Below are positions 28,443 through 36,884 of a stretch of DNA of 64,000 nt, one piece after another (within the stretch, counting starts at the first letter, position 1; the number at the start of each line of letters is the position of its first letter). A program made the translations under genes and the position numbers. Origin of the DNA: Nitrospirota bacterium (GTDB taxonomy: Bacteria; Nitrospirota; JACRHL01); the NCBI GenBank assembly GCA_016212085.1, contig JACRHL010000003.1, forward strand, positions 124,001 to 188,000. Reading direction: 5' to 3'. The notes under the pieces were generated by a model that was not told the origin of the DNA, ran no database searches, and was given only the letters and a program-made list of their open reading frames with translations.

Positions 28443-28476
28443 GGGGCCGGCTATCCGGGGCCGGCTATCCGGGGCC
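28443..28476. repeat. 14-bp tandem repeat across the RND pump stop codon
   Basis: The unit GGGGCCGGCTATCC is present 2.4 times (28443, 28457 and a partial copy at 28471). The TAG stop of the RND transporter (28465-28467) lies in the second unit, so a copy-number change would duplicate the stop rather than extend the protein. Confidence 0.8.
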
Positions 28477-31400
28477 GTCCTCCGCGTGGGTACGCGCATG
28501 GCCGGGGAAGAGGCGCCTCACCACCACATAGAACACCGGCACCAGGAAGACGGCGAACGCCGTGGCCGCGAACATGCCGCCGATGACGCCGGTGCCGATG
28601 GCGTGGCGACTCTCGGCGCCGGCGCCGGTGGAGATGGCCAGCGGCGTGACCCCCGCCATGAAGGCGATGGAGGTCATCAGGATCGGCCGCAGCCGCAGCC
28701 TACAGGCCTCCAGCACCGCAGCGATGCGCTCGCGCCCCTCGTCCTCCAGGCGGCGGGCGAATTCGACGATCAGGATGGCGTTCTTGGCCGCAAGGCCGAT
28801 GATGGCAATGAGCCCCACCTTGAAATAGACGTCGTTGGGCAGCCCCCGCAGCTCCACCGCCACCAGCGCGCCAAAGGCGCCCAGGGGAACCGCCAGCATC
28901 ACCGCCAGCGGAACGGACCAGCTCTCATACAGGGCCGCCAGCACCAGGAACACCACCAACAGCGAGACGCCGAACAGCAGCGGCGCCTGCTGGCCGGAGA
29001 GTTTTTCCTCGAAGGACACGCCCGACCATTCGAAGCCGATGCCCGGCGGCAGTTGCCGGGCGATGCCCTCCATGGCGGCGATGGCCTCGCCGCTCGATAC
29101 CCCCGGCGCGGTGGCGCCGGAGATCTTCATGGCCGGCCGGCCGTTGTAGCGGTCCAGCTTGGCCGAGCCCGCCACCCACTGCACCCGGGTGAACTCCGAC
29201 AGCCGCACCATCTTGCCGGCGCCGTTGCGCACGCTCACCCGCAGCAAGGCCGCCTGATCCACACGGGTGTCGGCGGTGGCCTGCATCTGCACCCGCAGCA
29301 CCCGCCCCTGGCGCACGAAGTCGTTGATGTAGGCGGCGCCGAACAGCGCCTGGAGCGTCTCGTTGAGGTCGGCGGTGGCGACGCCCAGCGTTTCCGCCTT
29401 TTCCCGGTCGATGTCCAGGAACAGCTGCGGCGCGGGCTCCTGCCCCTCGGGGCGCACGGCGGTCAGGCGCGGGTCGGCCATGGCCATGCCCAGCACCTGG
29501 TTGCGCGCCTCGATCAGCTTTTCCCGGCCGACACCACCCCGGTCCTGGAGGCGGAAGTCGAACCCGCCGGCGGAGGCCAGCTCGGGAATGGGCGGCGGAT
29601 TGATGGCGAACAGCATCGCCTGCTTCATGCGGAAGAACAGCATGTTGGCGCGCTGGGCGAGGGCCGGGGACGAGTTTTCCTCGCCCGGGCGCACAGCCCA
29701 GTCCTTGAGCGGGACGAAGGAGATCGCCATGTTCTGGCCACGGCCGAAGAAGGAGAAGCCCAGCACCCCCACCACCCTGTCCACCTGCGGCTGCTCGGTG
29801 AAGAACCGCTCGACCTCCTCCAGCACCGCCAGGGTCCGCTCCTGGGTGGCGGCGGGCGGCAGCTGGATGGCGGTGACCAGGTAGCCCTGGTCCTCCTCCG
29901 GCAGGAAGCTGCCGGGCAGCCTCTGGTAGGTCCACGCCGCCACCGCGACGATGATGACATAGAGCACCAGCGAGCGCCCCACCCGGCGGGTGAAGCGGCC
30001 CACCCCGCCGACGTAGGCCCCCGCCGTGCGGTCGAAGCGGCGGTTGAACCAGCCGTGGAAGCCCTTTTCCAGGCCCTCCGGATCGTGGCGCAGCAGGTTG
30101 GCGCACAGGGCCGGCGTCAACGACAGGGCCAGGAACGCCGAAAAGACCATGGTCACCACCAGGGTGACCGCGAACTGGCGGTAGATCGCCCCCACCGAGC
30201 CGCCAAAGAAGGCCATCGGCACGAACACCGCCGAGAGCACCAGCGAGATGGCGATGATGGCGCCGGTGATCTCGCCCATGGCCCGGCGCGTGGCCTCGCG
30301 CGGGGGCAGGTGGTGGGTGCGCATGTTGCGCTCGACGTTCTCCACCACCACGATGGCGTCGTCCACCACGATGCCGATGGCCAGCACCATCGCGAACAGC
30401 GTCAGCACGTTGATGGAGAAGCCGAACACATAGAGCCCGAGCAGCCCGCCCATCAGCGACACGGGCACCACGATGGCGGGAATCAGCGTCACCCGCCAGC
30501 TGCCGAGGAACACGAACATCACCAGGACCACCAGGGCGGCGGCCTCGGCCAGGGTCTTGGCCACCTCGCGGATGGACAGTTCGATGAAGCGCGTGGTGTC
30601 GTAGGGGACCAGCCAGTCCATGCCCGCCGGGAAGTAGCGCGCCAGCTCCTCCATCCGGGCGCGCACGCCGTGCGCGGTCTCCAGGGCGTTGGCGCCGGGG
30701 GTGACGCGCACCGCCATGCCGGCCACCGGCTTGCCGTCCATGCGCGCGGTGCGGGTGTAGTCCTGCGCCCCCAGCTCCACCCGGGCGATGTCCTTCAGGC
30801 GCACCGTGGAGCCGTCGGGATTGGCGCGCACGATGACATCGCCGAACTCCTCCGGCGTGGCGAGCCGCCCGCGCGTGGCGATGACGGCGTTGACCTCCTG
30901 CCCGGCGGGCATGGGCAGCTGGCCCACCTCGCCCAGCGGCACCAGGGCGCTCTGCGCCCGCACCGCGCGCGCCACGTCGGCGGGCGAGAGGGCATAGGAC
31001 TCCAGCCGCTCCGGCTTCAGCCAGATGCGCATGGAATACTCGGTGCCGAACAGCAGCACCTCGCCCACGCCGGGCACCCGCAGCAGGGGATCGAGCAGGT
31101 TGGCGGCGGCATAGCTGCCAAGGTCGATGGCGTTGTGACTGCCGTCGGGCGAGGCCAGCGCGACCACCATGATGAAGTTGCGCCCGGCGCGGGTCACCGT
31201 CACCCCCAGGCGGCGCACGTCGTCCGGCAGGCGCGCCTCCACCCGCTTGATGCGGTTCTGCGCCTCCACGGACGCGAGCTGGATGTCGGTGCCCGGGTGG
31301 AAGGTGAGCGTGACCTGGCCGGAGCCGACCTGGGAGCTCGATTCCATGTAGAGCAGGTTGTCGATGCCGTTCATCTCCTGCTCGACGAGCTGCACCGCGC

Positions 31401-31578
31401 TCTGCTCCACCACCTGGGCCGAGGCGCCGGGGTAGTTGACGGCGATGTCGAGCGCGGGCGGCGCCACGGAGGGGTACTGCGTCACCGGCAGGGCGCTGAG
31501 CGCGAGCAGTCCGGCAAAGGTGATGAGGATGGCGATCACCCAGGCGAATACCGGGCGATCGATGAAGAAGCGGGCCAT
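28465..31578 (-). CDS. RND multidrug efflux transporter (HAE-1 type)
   Basis: This 1037-residue inner-membrane pump is an AcrB/MexB-like proton antiporter that exports drugs or hydrophobic compounds from the periplasm. It starts MARFFIDRPVFAWVIAI, has two large periplasmic loops and 12 membrane segments. In segment 4 it carries the proton-relay aspartates VVDDAIVVVEN (near residue 407). HAE-1 motifs NYPGASAQVVE and GLAAKNAILIVEFA are clear. Its start lies three bases after the adaptor stop. No outer-membrane factor gene is present nearby, so a TolC-like partner must come from elsewhere. Confidence 0.95.
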   Translation of the reverse strand: MARFFIDRPVFAWVIAILITFAGLLALSALPVTQYPSVAPPALDIAVNYPGASAQVVEQSAVQLVEQEMNGIDNLLYMESSSQVGSGQVTLTFHPGTDIQLASVEAQNRIKRVEARLPDDVRRLGVTVTRAGRNFIMVVALASPDGSHNAIDLGSYAAANLLDPLLRVPGVGEVLLFGTEYSMRIWLKPERLESYALSPADVARAVRAQSALVPLGEVGQLPMPAGQEVNAVIATRGRLATPEEFGDVIVRANPDGSTVRLKDIARVELGAQDYTRTARMDGKPVAGMAVRVTPGANALETAHGVRARMEELARYFPAGMDWLVPYDTTRFIELSIREVAKTLAEAAALVVLVMFVFLGSWRVTLIPAIVVPVSLMGGLLGLYVFGFSINVLTLFAMVLAIGIVVDDAIVVVENVERNMRTHHLPPREATRRAMGEITGAIIAISLVLSAVFVPMAFFGGSVGAIYRQFAVTLVVTMVFSAFLALSLTPALCANLLRHDPEGLEKGFHGWFNRRFDRTAGAYVGGVGRFTRRVGRSLVLYVIIVAVAAWTYQRLPGSFLPEEDQGYLVTAIQLPPAATQERTLAVLEEVERFFTEQPQVDRVVGVLGFSFFGRGQNMAISFVPLKDWAVRPGEENSSPALAQRANMLFFRMKQAMLFAINPPPIPELASAGGFDFRLQDRGGVGREKLIEARNQVLGMAMADPRLTAVRPEGQEPAPQLFLDIDREKAETLGVATADLNETLQALFGAAYINDFVRQGRVLRVQMQATADTRVDQAALLRVSVRNGAGKMVRLSEFTRVQWVAGSAKLDRYNGRPAMKISGATAPGVSSGEAIAAMEGIARQLPPGIGFEWSGVSFEEKLSGQQAPLLFGVSLLVVFLVLAALYESWSVPLAVMLAVPLGAFGALVAVELRGLPNDVYFKVGLIAIIGLAAKNAILIVEFARRLEDEGRERIAAVLEACRLRLRPILMTSIAFMAGVTPLAISTGAGAESRHAIGTGVIGGMFAATAFAVFLVPVFYVVVRRLFPGHARTHAEDGPG

Positions 31579-31581
31579 GCG

Positions 31582-32718
31582 CTAGCCCTCTTTCCGCGCG
31601 GCGGGCGCGGCGCCGTCGGCGGCGAGGGGCTTGACGGTCACCGGCGTGCCCGGACGCGCCTTCTGCAAGCCGTTCACGATCACCTGCTCCCCCCCCTTCA
31701 GCCCCTCGGTCACGATGAAATCCGCCCCCGCCATGCCGCCGGTCTTGATGGGCACGGGCACGGCGGTGCCGTCGGCGGCGACCCCCATCACGAACTGGCC
31801 CTGCGGCCCCGCCTGCACGGCGCGCTGCGGCACGCGCACGGCGGCCGGCATCACCGCCTGGGGAAAGATGACGCGCACGAACATGCCGGGCAGCAGCCGG
31901 TGCCCGGGGTTGGGGAACTCGGCGCGCAGGCTCACCGCGCCGGTGGACGGATCGACCGCCAGGTCCGAGAACAGGATGCGCCCCGCCAGCGAATAGGCGC
32001 TGCCATCCTCGAGCCGCAGCTCCACCTTGGCCGATTCGTTGCGTTTCAGGCTGCCGGAACTCACGGCGGCCCGCAGCCGCAGCAGGTCGGCGCCGGGCTG
32101 GGTGAAGTTGGCGTAGATGGGGTCGATCTGCTCGATGGTGGCCAGGTGCGTCGCGTCGCCCCTGCCCACCAGCGCCCCCTCCGTGACCAGCGCGCGGCCG
32201 ATGCGGCCGGAGATCGGCGCCGGGACGCGAGCGTTCTCCAGATCCAGCTCGGCCCGCGCCAGGGTGGCTTCCGTCTGCTTGAGGCGCGCCACCGCCGCAT
32301 CGAGGCCCTGCTGGGTCACCGCCTGGATTTCGAGCAGGTGCCGGTCGCGCTCGACCACCAGGCGCGCCGCGTCCACGTCGGCGCGGGCGGCGTCCACCGC
32401 GGTCCGGTAGGTGCGCGCGTCGATCTGGAACAGGGTATCGCCTTCCGTCACGTCCCCGCCCTCCGTGAACAGCCGCTTCTCGACGATGCCTTCCACCCGT
32501 GCCCGCACCTGGGCGGTGCGCCAGGCCTGCAAACGCCCCGGCAGTTCCTGGGTGAGCGTCGTCCGCGCCGTGGTGACGGTGATGACCTCGACCTCCGGCG
32601 GCGGCATGGCACCCCCGGCGGCGGGGCCCTGGCCGGGGCCGCCGGCGGGCGGGTTGCCGCAGCCGGCGAGCAGCGCCAGGAGAAGCAGGACGGGGGCGGA
32701 ATATCGGGTTGCGTTCAT
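31582..32718 (-). CDS. RND efflux periplasmic adaptor lipoprotein
   Basis: This 378-residue membrane-fusion protein links the RND pump to an outer-membrane channel. It has a lipoprotein signal (LLLLALLAGC, Cys20) and a biotinyl-lipoyl-like domain split by a helical hairpin (RARVEGIVEKRLFTEGGDV, then APISGRIGRALVTEGALV). A beta-barrel part follows (YANFTQPGADLL onward) and the membrane-proximal end VPQRAVQ. The ATG at 32718 follows the tetR stop by 11 bases, and the gene order is regulator, adaptor, pump. Confidence 0.94.
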   Translation of the reverse strand: MNATRYSAPVLLLLALLAGCGNPPAGGPGQGPAAGGAMPPPEVEVITVTTARTTLTQELPGRLQAWRTAQVRARVEGIVEKRLFTEGGDVTEGDTLFQIDARTYRTAVDAARADVDAARLVVERDRHLLEIQAVTQQGLDAAVARLKQTEATLARAELDLENARVPAPISGRIGRALVTEGALVGRGDATHLATIEQIDPIYANFTQPGADLLRLRAAVSSGSLKRNESAKVELRLEDGSAYSLAGRILFSDLAVDPSTGAVSLRAEFPNPGHRLLPGMFVRVIFPQAVMPAAVRVPQRAVQAGPQGQFVMGVAADGTAVPVPIKTGGMAGADFIVTEGLKGGEQVIVNGLQKARPGTPVTVKPLAADGAAPAARKEG

Positions 32719-32729
32719 GGGGGGTTCTC

Positions 32730-33335
32730 TCAATGTTCCGGGGCGTATGCCCGGAGGAACGAATCAACGATGCGCGTCACCCGGTCCCGTTCCGGGCCGG
32801 GGGGGAGCCCCGGCGCGCCGAACAGGCGGCGGGTACGGTCGAAGCCCTCCAGCATGGAGAGCAGCATCTCGGCGGCGAACAGCGGATCGTCGCGCCGCAG
32901 GGTGCCCGCGTCCATGGCGTGGGCGAGGAAGTCCGCAAGGCGCCGCACCGTCCGCCCCGGCCCCTTGTCGAAAAACGCCCGGCCCAGCTCGGGGAAGCGC
33001 GACACCTCGGCGGCGAGGGTGCGGAACATGGCCAACCCCTCGTCACCGATCACCCGCTGCCGCAACGCGGTGCCGAAGCGCAGCAGGCTGTCGCGCAGCG
33101 CCTCCCCCTCGCCGTCCAGGGAGACCAGGATGGCGCCGGCGGCCAGGTGCGCCACCTCGCTGAACAGGTCGTCCTTGCTGGAGAAGTGGTTGTAAACGGT
33201 CTGCCGCGCCACGCCGGCCCGCGCCGCGATGCGGTCGATGCTGGCGCGGTAGCCTTCCTCCATGAAGGCCTCGGCGGCGGCCTGGATCAGGCGCTGGCGG
33301 CTGTCGGAGGGCTCTGTGTCGACGGGGTGGCTCAT
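32730..33335 (-). CDS. TetR-family repressor of the efflux operon
   Basis: The 201-residue product has the TetR N-terminal helix-turn-helix (RLIQAAAEAFMEEGYRASIDRIAARAGVARQTVYNHFSSK, split here as residues about 15-55) and a helical ligand-binding domain. As the first gene of the regulator-adaptor-pump transcription unit it most likely represses its own operon in the absence of an inducer. The palindrome over its -10 box supports autoregulation. The ATG at 33335 was chosen because upstream in-frame codons overlap that promoter. Confidence 0.93.
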   Translation of the reverse strand: MSHPVDTEPSDSRQRLIQAAAEAFMEEGYRASIDRIAARAGVARQTVYNHFSSKDDLFSEVAHLAAGAILVSLDGEGEALRDSLLRFGTALRQRVIGDEGLAMFRTLAAEVSRFPELGRAFFDKGPGRTVRRLADFLAHAMDAGTLRRDDPLFAAEMLLSMLEGFDRTRRLFGAPGLPPGPERDRVTRIVDSFLRAYAPEH

Positions 33336-33359
33336 GGGTTCTTCCGGCCCGGCATGTAC

Positions 33360-33375
33360 TGGACAGTATAGTCCA
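33360..33375 (-). promoter_or_regulatory. Promoter-operator of the tetR-efflux operon
   Basis: TGGAC-AGTATA-GTCCA is a perfect inverted repeat whose central six bases read TATACT on the minus strand, a good -10 hexamer. A repressor bound here would block RNA polymerase directly. It lies about 25 bases upstream of the tetR start codon. The -35 region is weak. Confidence 0.65.
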
Positions 33376-33480
33376 CCCATCGGCACGCAAGAAAGCCGGA
33401 AGGTGAGGTCCGGTCCGTTCCCCCGAAGCTACCCCCGCCCACCCCCGCATGTAAAGGCCCCCCGGCCCGCCCCGGACACG

Positions 33481-33515
33481 AAAAAACCCACCCCCCATGC
33501 GGGAAGCGGGCTTTC
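33481..33515 (-). terminator. Candidate terminator after tRNA-Ala
   Basis: On the minus strand an imperfect stem (CCCGCTTCCC with GGGGGGTGGG) is followed by TTTTTT. It lies about 35 bases beyond the end of the tRNA gene. Confidence 0.45.
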
Positions 33516-33547
33516 TGGATTTTCCCGGACTGTTTTGGATCGGAAAA

Positions 33548-33623
<76 letters not shown>

Positions 33624-33647
33624 ATGTCCCGAATTTTCAGGCTGCGA

Positions 33648-33677
33648 ACTATACCAGAGGCGGGCGCCCCCGGGCAA
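33648..33677 (-). promoter_or_regulatory. Promoter of tRNA-Ala
   Basis: On the minus strand TTGCCC (33672-33677) and TATAGT (33648-33653) are spaced by 18 bases and lie about 25 bases in front of the mature tRNA 5' end. Confidence 0.6.
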
Positions 33678-33680
33678 TCA

Positions 33681-34436
33681 CTATCCGCCCGGCGGGGCGG
33701 ACTGGGCCGCCGGGGCGGCCGGCGCCGGGGCCGGTGCCGCCTCCGATGCGGCCGCATCGCCGGGCACGGTGCCGCCCAGCACGCGGATGCGGTTCTTGGC
33801 ATCCTCCGCCTGGGGGGAGTTGGAATAGGCGGTGACGATCTTCTGATAGTGGTCGATGGCCACGGCGGCGGCGCCGGTTTGCTCCGCCAGCCGCGCCATC
33901 TCCAGCGCCGCCTGCGGGGCCAGCCCCGGGTAGCCGCCCACCACCCGGCCAAAGGCCTCGGTGGCGGCCGCGCTGTCGCCGGCGGCGGCGCTTGCGTAGG
34001 CCAGGCGCATGGTGGCCACGCCGGCCAGGGCCGGGGGGCCCGCGGCCGCCGCGCGGTAGGCCGCCTGGGCCGCCGCCGTGTCGCCCAGGTCCTCGTGGGC
34101 CCGGCCCAGGTTGAGCCGGGCGATGTGGGCGGCCGCGCCGGGCGGGTTCCCCTTCAGGAAGGCCTGATACTTTTCCACCGCCTGGCGGATGGTGTCCGGC
34201 GGCACCGGTCCGCCCTGGCCGGGATAGACGGCGGCGATGACGGCCAACTGATGCTGCGCGGTGGTTTCCTTGGCGGCGCGGGACTTGTCGAACACCACCC
34301 AGCCGACGGCGGCCAGGACCATCACGCCGACCACCGCCAGGATGGTCTTCAGGTGGTCCTCGAAAAAGCCGGTGGCCTCCTCGCCGATCATGACGAAGCG
34401 GTCCGATCCGGGGGGTGGCATGTGCGGACTGGTCAA
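33681..34436 (-). CDS. YfgM-like membrane-anchored TPR protein
   Basis: The 251-residue product has a short cytoplasmic start, one membrane segment (about residues 30-50, ILAVVGVMVLAAVGWVVF) and a periplasmic part with TPR-type repeats (KYQAFLKGNPPGAAAHIARLNLG, AIDHYQKIVTAYSNSP). It ends in an Ala/Pro tail. This layout matches the YfgM/TPR_21 family, an ancillary subunit at the SecYEG translocon and periplasmic chaperone network. I chose a TTG start because GGAGG lies five bases in front of it; the ATG five codons later is too far from that site. Confidence 0.65.
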   Translation of the reverse strand: MTSPHMPPPGSDRFVMIGEEATGFFEDHLKTILAVVGVMVLAAVGWVVFDKSRAAKETTAQHQLAVIAAVYPGQGGPVPPDTIRQAVEKYQAFLKGNPPGAAAHIARLNLGRAHEDLGDTAAAQAAYRAAAAGPPALAGVATMRLAYASAAAGDSAAATEAFGRVVGGYPGLAPQAALEMARLAEQTGAAAVAIDHYQKIVTAYSNSPQAEDAKNRIRVLGGTVPGDAAASEAAPAPAPAAPAAQSAPPGG

Positions 34437-34463
34437 GGCAACCTCCAAACTTCCGTGTCGGTG

Positions 34464-34484
34464 GGACCGGCCGTGGGCCGGTCC
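34464..34484. promoter_or_regulatory. Perfect inverted repeat in divergent promoter region
   Basis: GGACCGGCC-GTG-GGCCGGTCC is a nine-base-pair perfect hairpin in the 142-base gap between the divergent TPR and deacetylase genes. It has no T run, so it is more likely an operator or a leader structure of the TPR gene than a terminator. Confidence 0.45.
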
Positions 34485-34578
34485 GGGAAAGACTGGGTAC
34501 GCTACCGGAAACCGGTGGCGAGCGCAAGCGCATCCGCCCGCCGGCCACGCCGTGCGGGCAAATGCTATCATCCGGGTC

Positions 34579-35688
34579 ATGTGGGCCCGTCCGCGCGTCT
34601 CCCTTATCGGTTTGTTCGCCACGCTGCTGATGGCCATCCTGCCACCATCGGCGCGCGGCGCGGATGATGGCACGATCCCGGAACACGCGGTGGTGCTCAT
34701 GTACCACCAGTTCGGCCAGGCGGACACGCCCAGCACCAACATCCGCCTGAAGCAGTTCGACGCCCACCTGGACCACCTGGCCGCCGGCGGCTACCAGGTC
34801 TGGCCGCTGCAACGGGTGGTGGAGCACCTCACCGGCGGCGCCCCGCTGCCCGACCGGGTGGTGGCCATCACCATGGACGACGCCTACGCCTCCATCCACA
34901 CCCACGCCTACCCGCGCCTGAAGGCGCGGGGCTGGCCGTTCACCGTGTTCGTCGCCACGGACGGGGTGGACCAGGAGTTCCCCGCCTACCTGGACTGGGG
35001 GCGCATTCGCGAGATGGCCGCCCACGGCGCCACCTTCGCCAACCACACCGCCAGCCACGACCACCTGGCCGAACGCCTGCCCGGCGAGGACAGCGCCGCC
35101 TGGCGCGCCCGGGTGACCGCCGACATCCGGCGCGGCCAGGAGCGGCTGACGGCGGAGCTGGGCACCGCCCCCATGCTGTTCGCCTACCCGTATGGGGAGT
35201 TCGACACGGAACTGGCCAACCTGGTGGCCAGGATGGGCTACACGGCCTTCGGCCAGCAATCGGGCCCCATCGGCCGCCATTCGGACCGGCGCGCCCTGCC
35301 GCGTTTTCCCATGGCCGAGGCGTTCGGCGACGCGGCGGAGTTCGCCGCCAAGGTGGCCACCCTGCCGTTTCCGCTGGCGGCGGTGAGCCCGTGGGACCCG
35401 ACGGCGGCCCTCGCCACCAACCCGCCCACGCTGGCGGTGACGCTGCATCCGGGACCGGCGCGGCTGGACGCCCTGACCTGCTACGCCAGCGGCCAGGGCG
35501 CCGCCACCGTCACCTGGCCCGACCGGGAGGGGCGGCGCTTCGCCGTGCGGGCCGCCTTGCCCCTGACCGGGCCCCGGGGGCGTTACAACTGCACCGCCCC
35601 GTCGCCGGTGGCGGGCCGCTATTTCTGGTACAGCCACCCGTGGCTGGTGGGGAGGGCCCCCGCGAACCGGGCCGGAAAGGTCGAATAG
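34579..35688 (+). CDS. Exported polysaccharide deacetylase (NodB/CE4)
   Basis: The 369-residue product has a signal peptide (about residues 1-28, ending PSARGADD) and a carbohydrate esterase 4 domain. The catalytic Asp and metal Asp are in ITMDDAY, the metal histidines in HTASHDHL, and a third motif is AYPYGEFD. Such enzymes remove N-acetyl groups from exopolysaccharide or peptidoglycan. A C-terminal beta domain of about 110 residues follows. A TATCAT -10-like box ends eight bases before the ATG and no ribosome-binding site is visible, so the transcript may be leaderless. Confidence 0.85.
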   Translation: MWARPRVSLIGLFATLLMAILPPSARGADDGTIPEHAVVLMYHQFGQADTPSTNIRLKQFDAHLDHLAAGGYQVWPLQRVVEHLTGGAPLPDRVVAITMDDAYASIHTHAYPRLKARGWPFTVFVATDGVDQEFPAYLDWGRIREMAAHGATFANHTASHDHLAERLPGEDSAAWRARVTADIRRGQERLTAELGTAPMLFAYPYGEFDTELANLVARMGYTAFGQQSGPIGRHSDRRALPRFPMAEAFGDAAEFAAKVATLPFPLAAVSPWDPTAALATNPPTLAVTLHPGPARLDALTCYASGQGAATVTWPDREGRRFAVRAALPLTGPRGRYNCTAPSPVAGRYFWYSHPWLVGRAPANRAGKVE

Positions 35689-35754
35689 CGGGCCCAAACC
35701 GGTTATACTTTGCAGCCTGTATCTTTTTGAGTATCGTCCGCTCCAAGGGTGTCC

Positions 35755-35991
35755 GTGGCCAAGCGCGAGGTGACAACCGGCTTCGAGCCATCGCTCCAGC
35801 GACTCGAGGAGATCGTGCGTCTGCTCGAGGAGGGGGCGCTGCCCCTGGAGCAGTCCCTCACCCTGTTCGAGGAGGGGGTGGGCCTGTCGCGCCGCTGCCT
35901 GGACATCCTGGGCGACGCGGAGCGCAAGGTCGAGGTGCTGATGGTCGCCAAGGGGCAGACCGCGCCGTTCGAGCCGGAGGCGGAGCCGTGA
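35755..35991 (+). CDS. xseB: Exodeoxyribonuclease VII small subunit
   Basis: XseB is the small regulatory subunit of exonuclease VII. The product is about 78 residues with the family's helical core [32 protein letters not shown], quoted here in part: [22 protein letters not shown] at 35755 is preferred over one two codons earlier because AAGGG lies five bases before it. The stop overlaps the ispA start (GTGA), giving the widespread xseB-ispA-dxs order. xseA is not in the window. Confidence 0.92.
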   Translation: MAKREVTTGFEPSLQRLEEIVRLLEEGALPLEQSLTLFEEGVGLSRRCLDILGDAERKVEVLMVAKGQTAPFEPEAEP

Positions 35992-36884
35992 CGCGCGCCG
36001 CCCTGTTCGACCTGAAGGCCTACACCGCCGCCGCCCGGCAGCGGGTGGACATCGCCCTGGAAAAGCGCCTGGCCGACCTGGCCAGCACCCCGCCGCGCCT
36101 GGCGGAGGCCATGGCCTATGCGGTGCTGGGCGACGGCAAGCGGGTGCGGCCGATCCTGGCCATGGCCAGCTTCGAGGCGGTGGGCGGCCATGGCGACGCC
36201 ATCCTGCCGGTGGCCGGCGCCTTGGAGCTGATCCACGCCTACTCCCTGGTGCACGACGATCTGCCGGCCATGGACGACGACGACTACCGGCGTGGCCGCC
36301 CCACCTGCCACAAGGCCTACGACGAGGCCACCGCCGTGCTGGTGGGCGACGGCCTGCAAACCCTGGCCTTCAGCTGGCTGGCGGAGGCGCCGCTGGGCGC
36401 CGACACGCGCGTCGCCCTGGTGCGCGAGCTGGCCGGCGCCTCCGGGCCGTGGGGCATGGTGGGCGGCCAGATGGCCGACATGGCCGCCGCCTCCGGCCCG
36501 CGCGACCTGGACCACCTGCGCTTCATCCACGCCCACAAGACCGGCGCCCTGCTCACCGCCTCGGCGCGCATGGGCGCCATCGCCGGCGGCGCCGACGGCG
36601 CGGCGCTGGCCGCCCTCACGGAATACGGCCGCCACGTGGGCCTGGCGTTCCAGGTGGTGGACGACATCCTCGACGTCACCGCCGACTCCGCCACCCTGGG
36701 CAAGACCGCCGGCAAGGACCAGGACCAGAACAAGCTCACCTACCCGGCGCTGATCGGGCTGGAGCGGGCGCGGGAAATGGCCGCCGGGCTGGCCGCCGCC
36801 GCCCACCAAAGCCTGGCGGCGTTCGGCGACAGGGCGGAGCCGCTGCGCGCCCTGGCCAGCTATGTCGTGGAGCGTGGCAAATGA
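35988..36884 (+). CDS. ispA: Farnesyl diphosphate synthase (geranyltranstransferase)
   Basis: IspA condenses IPP with DMAPP and then GPP to make farnesyl diphosphate. The 298-residue product has the first Asp-rich motif [15 protein letters not shown], the second motif [10 protein letters not shown], and GKRVRPIL for pyrophosphate binding. The insert of two residues in the first Asp motif is typical of bacterial type II FPP synthases. It starts at a GTG overlapping the xseB stop and its stop overlaps the dxs ATG, so all three are co-translated. Confidence 0.95.
   Translation: MTRAALFDLKAYTAAARQRVDIALEKRLADLASTPPRLAEAMAYAVLGDGKRVRPILAMASFEAVGGHGDAILPVAGALELIHAYSLVHDDLPAMDDDDYRRGRPTCHKAYDEATAVLVGDGLQTLAFSWLAEAPLGADTRVALVRELAGASGPWGMVGGQMADMAAASGPRDLDHLRFIHAHKTGALLTASARMGAIAGGADGAALAALTEYGRHVGLAFQVVDDILDVTADSATLGKTAGKDQDQNKLTYPALIGLERAREMAAGLAAAAHQSLAAFGDRAEPLRALASYVVERGK

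Noticed and set aside
28486-33195. A 1569-codon plus-strand open frame opposite the efflux genes
   Set aside because: It mirrors the RND pump, adaptor and tetR genes and has only composition-driven low-complexity sequence.
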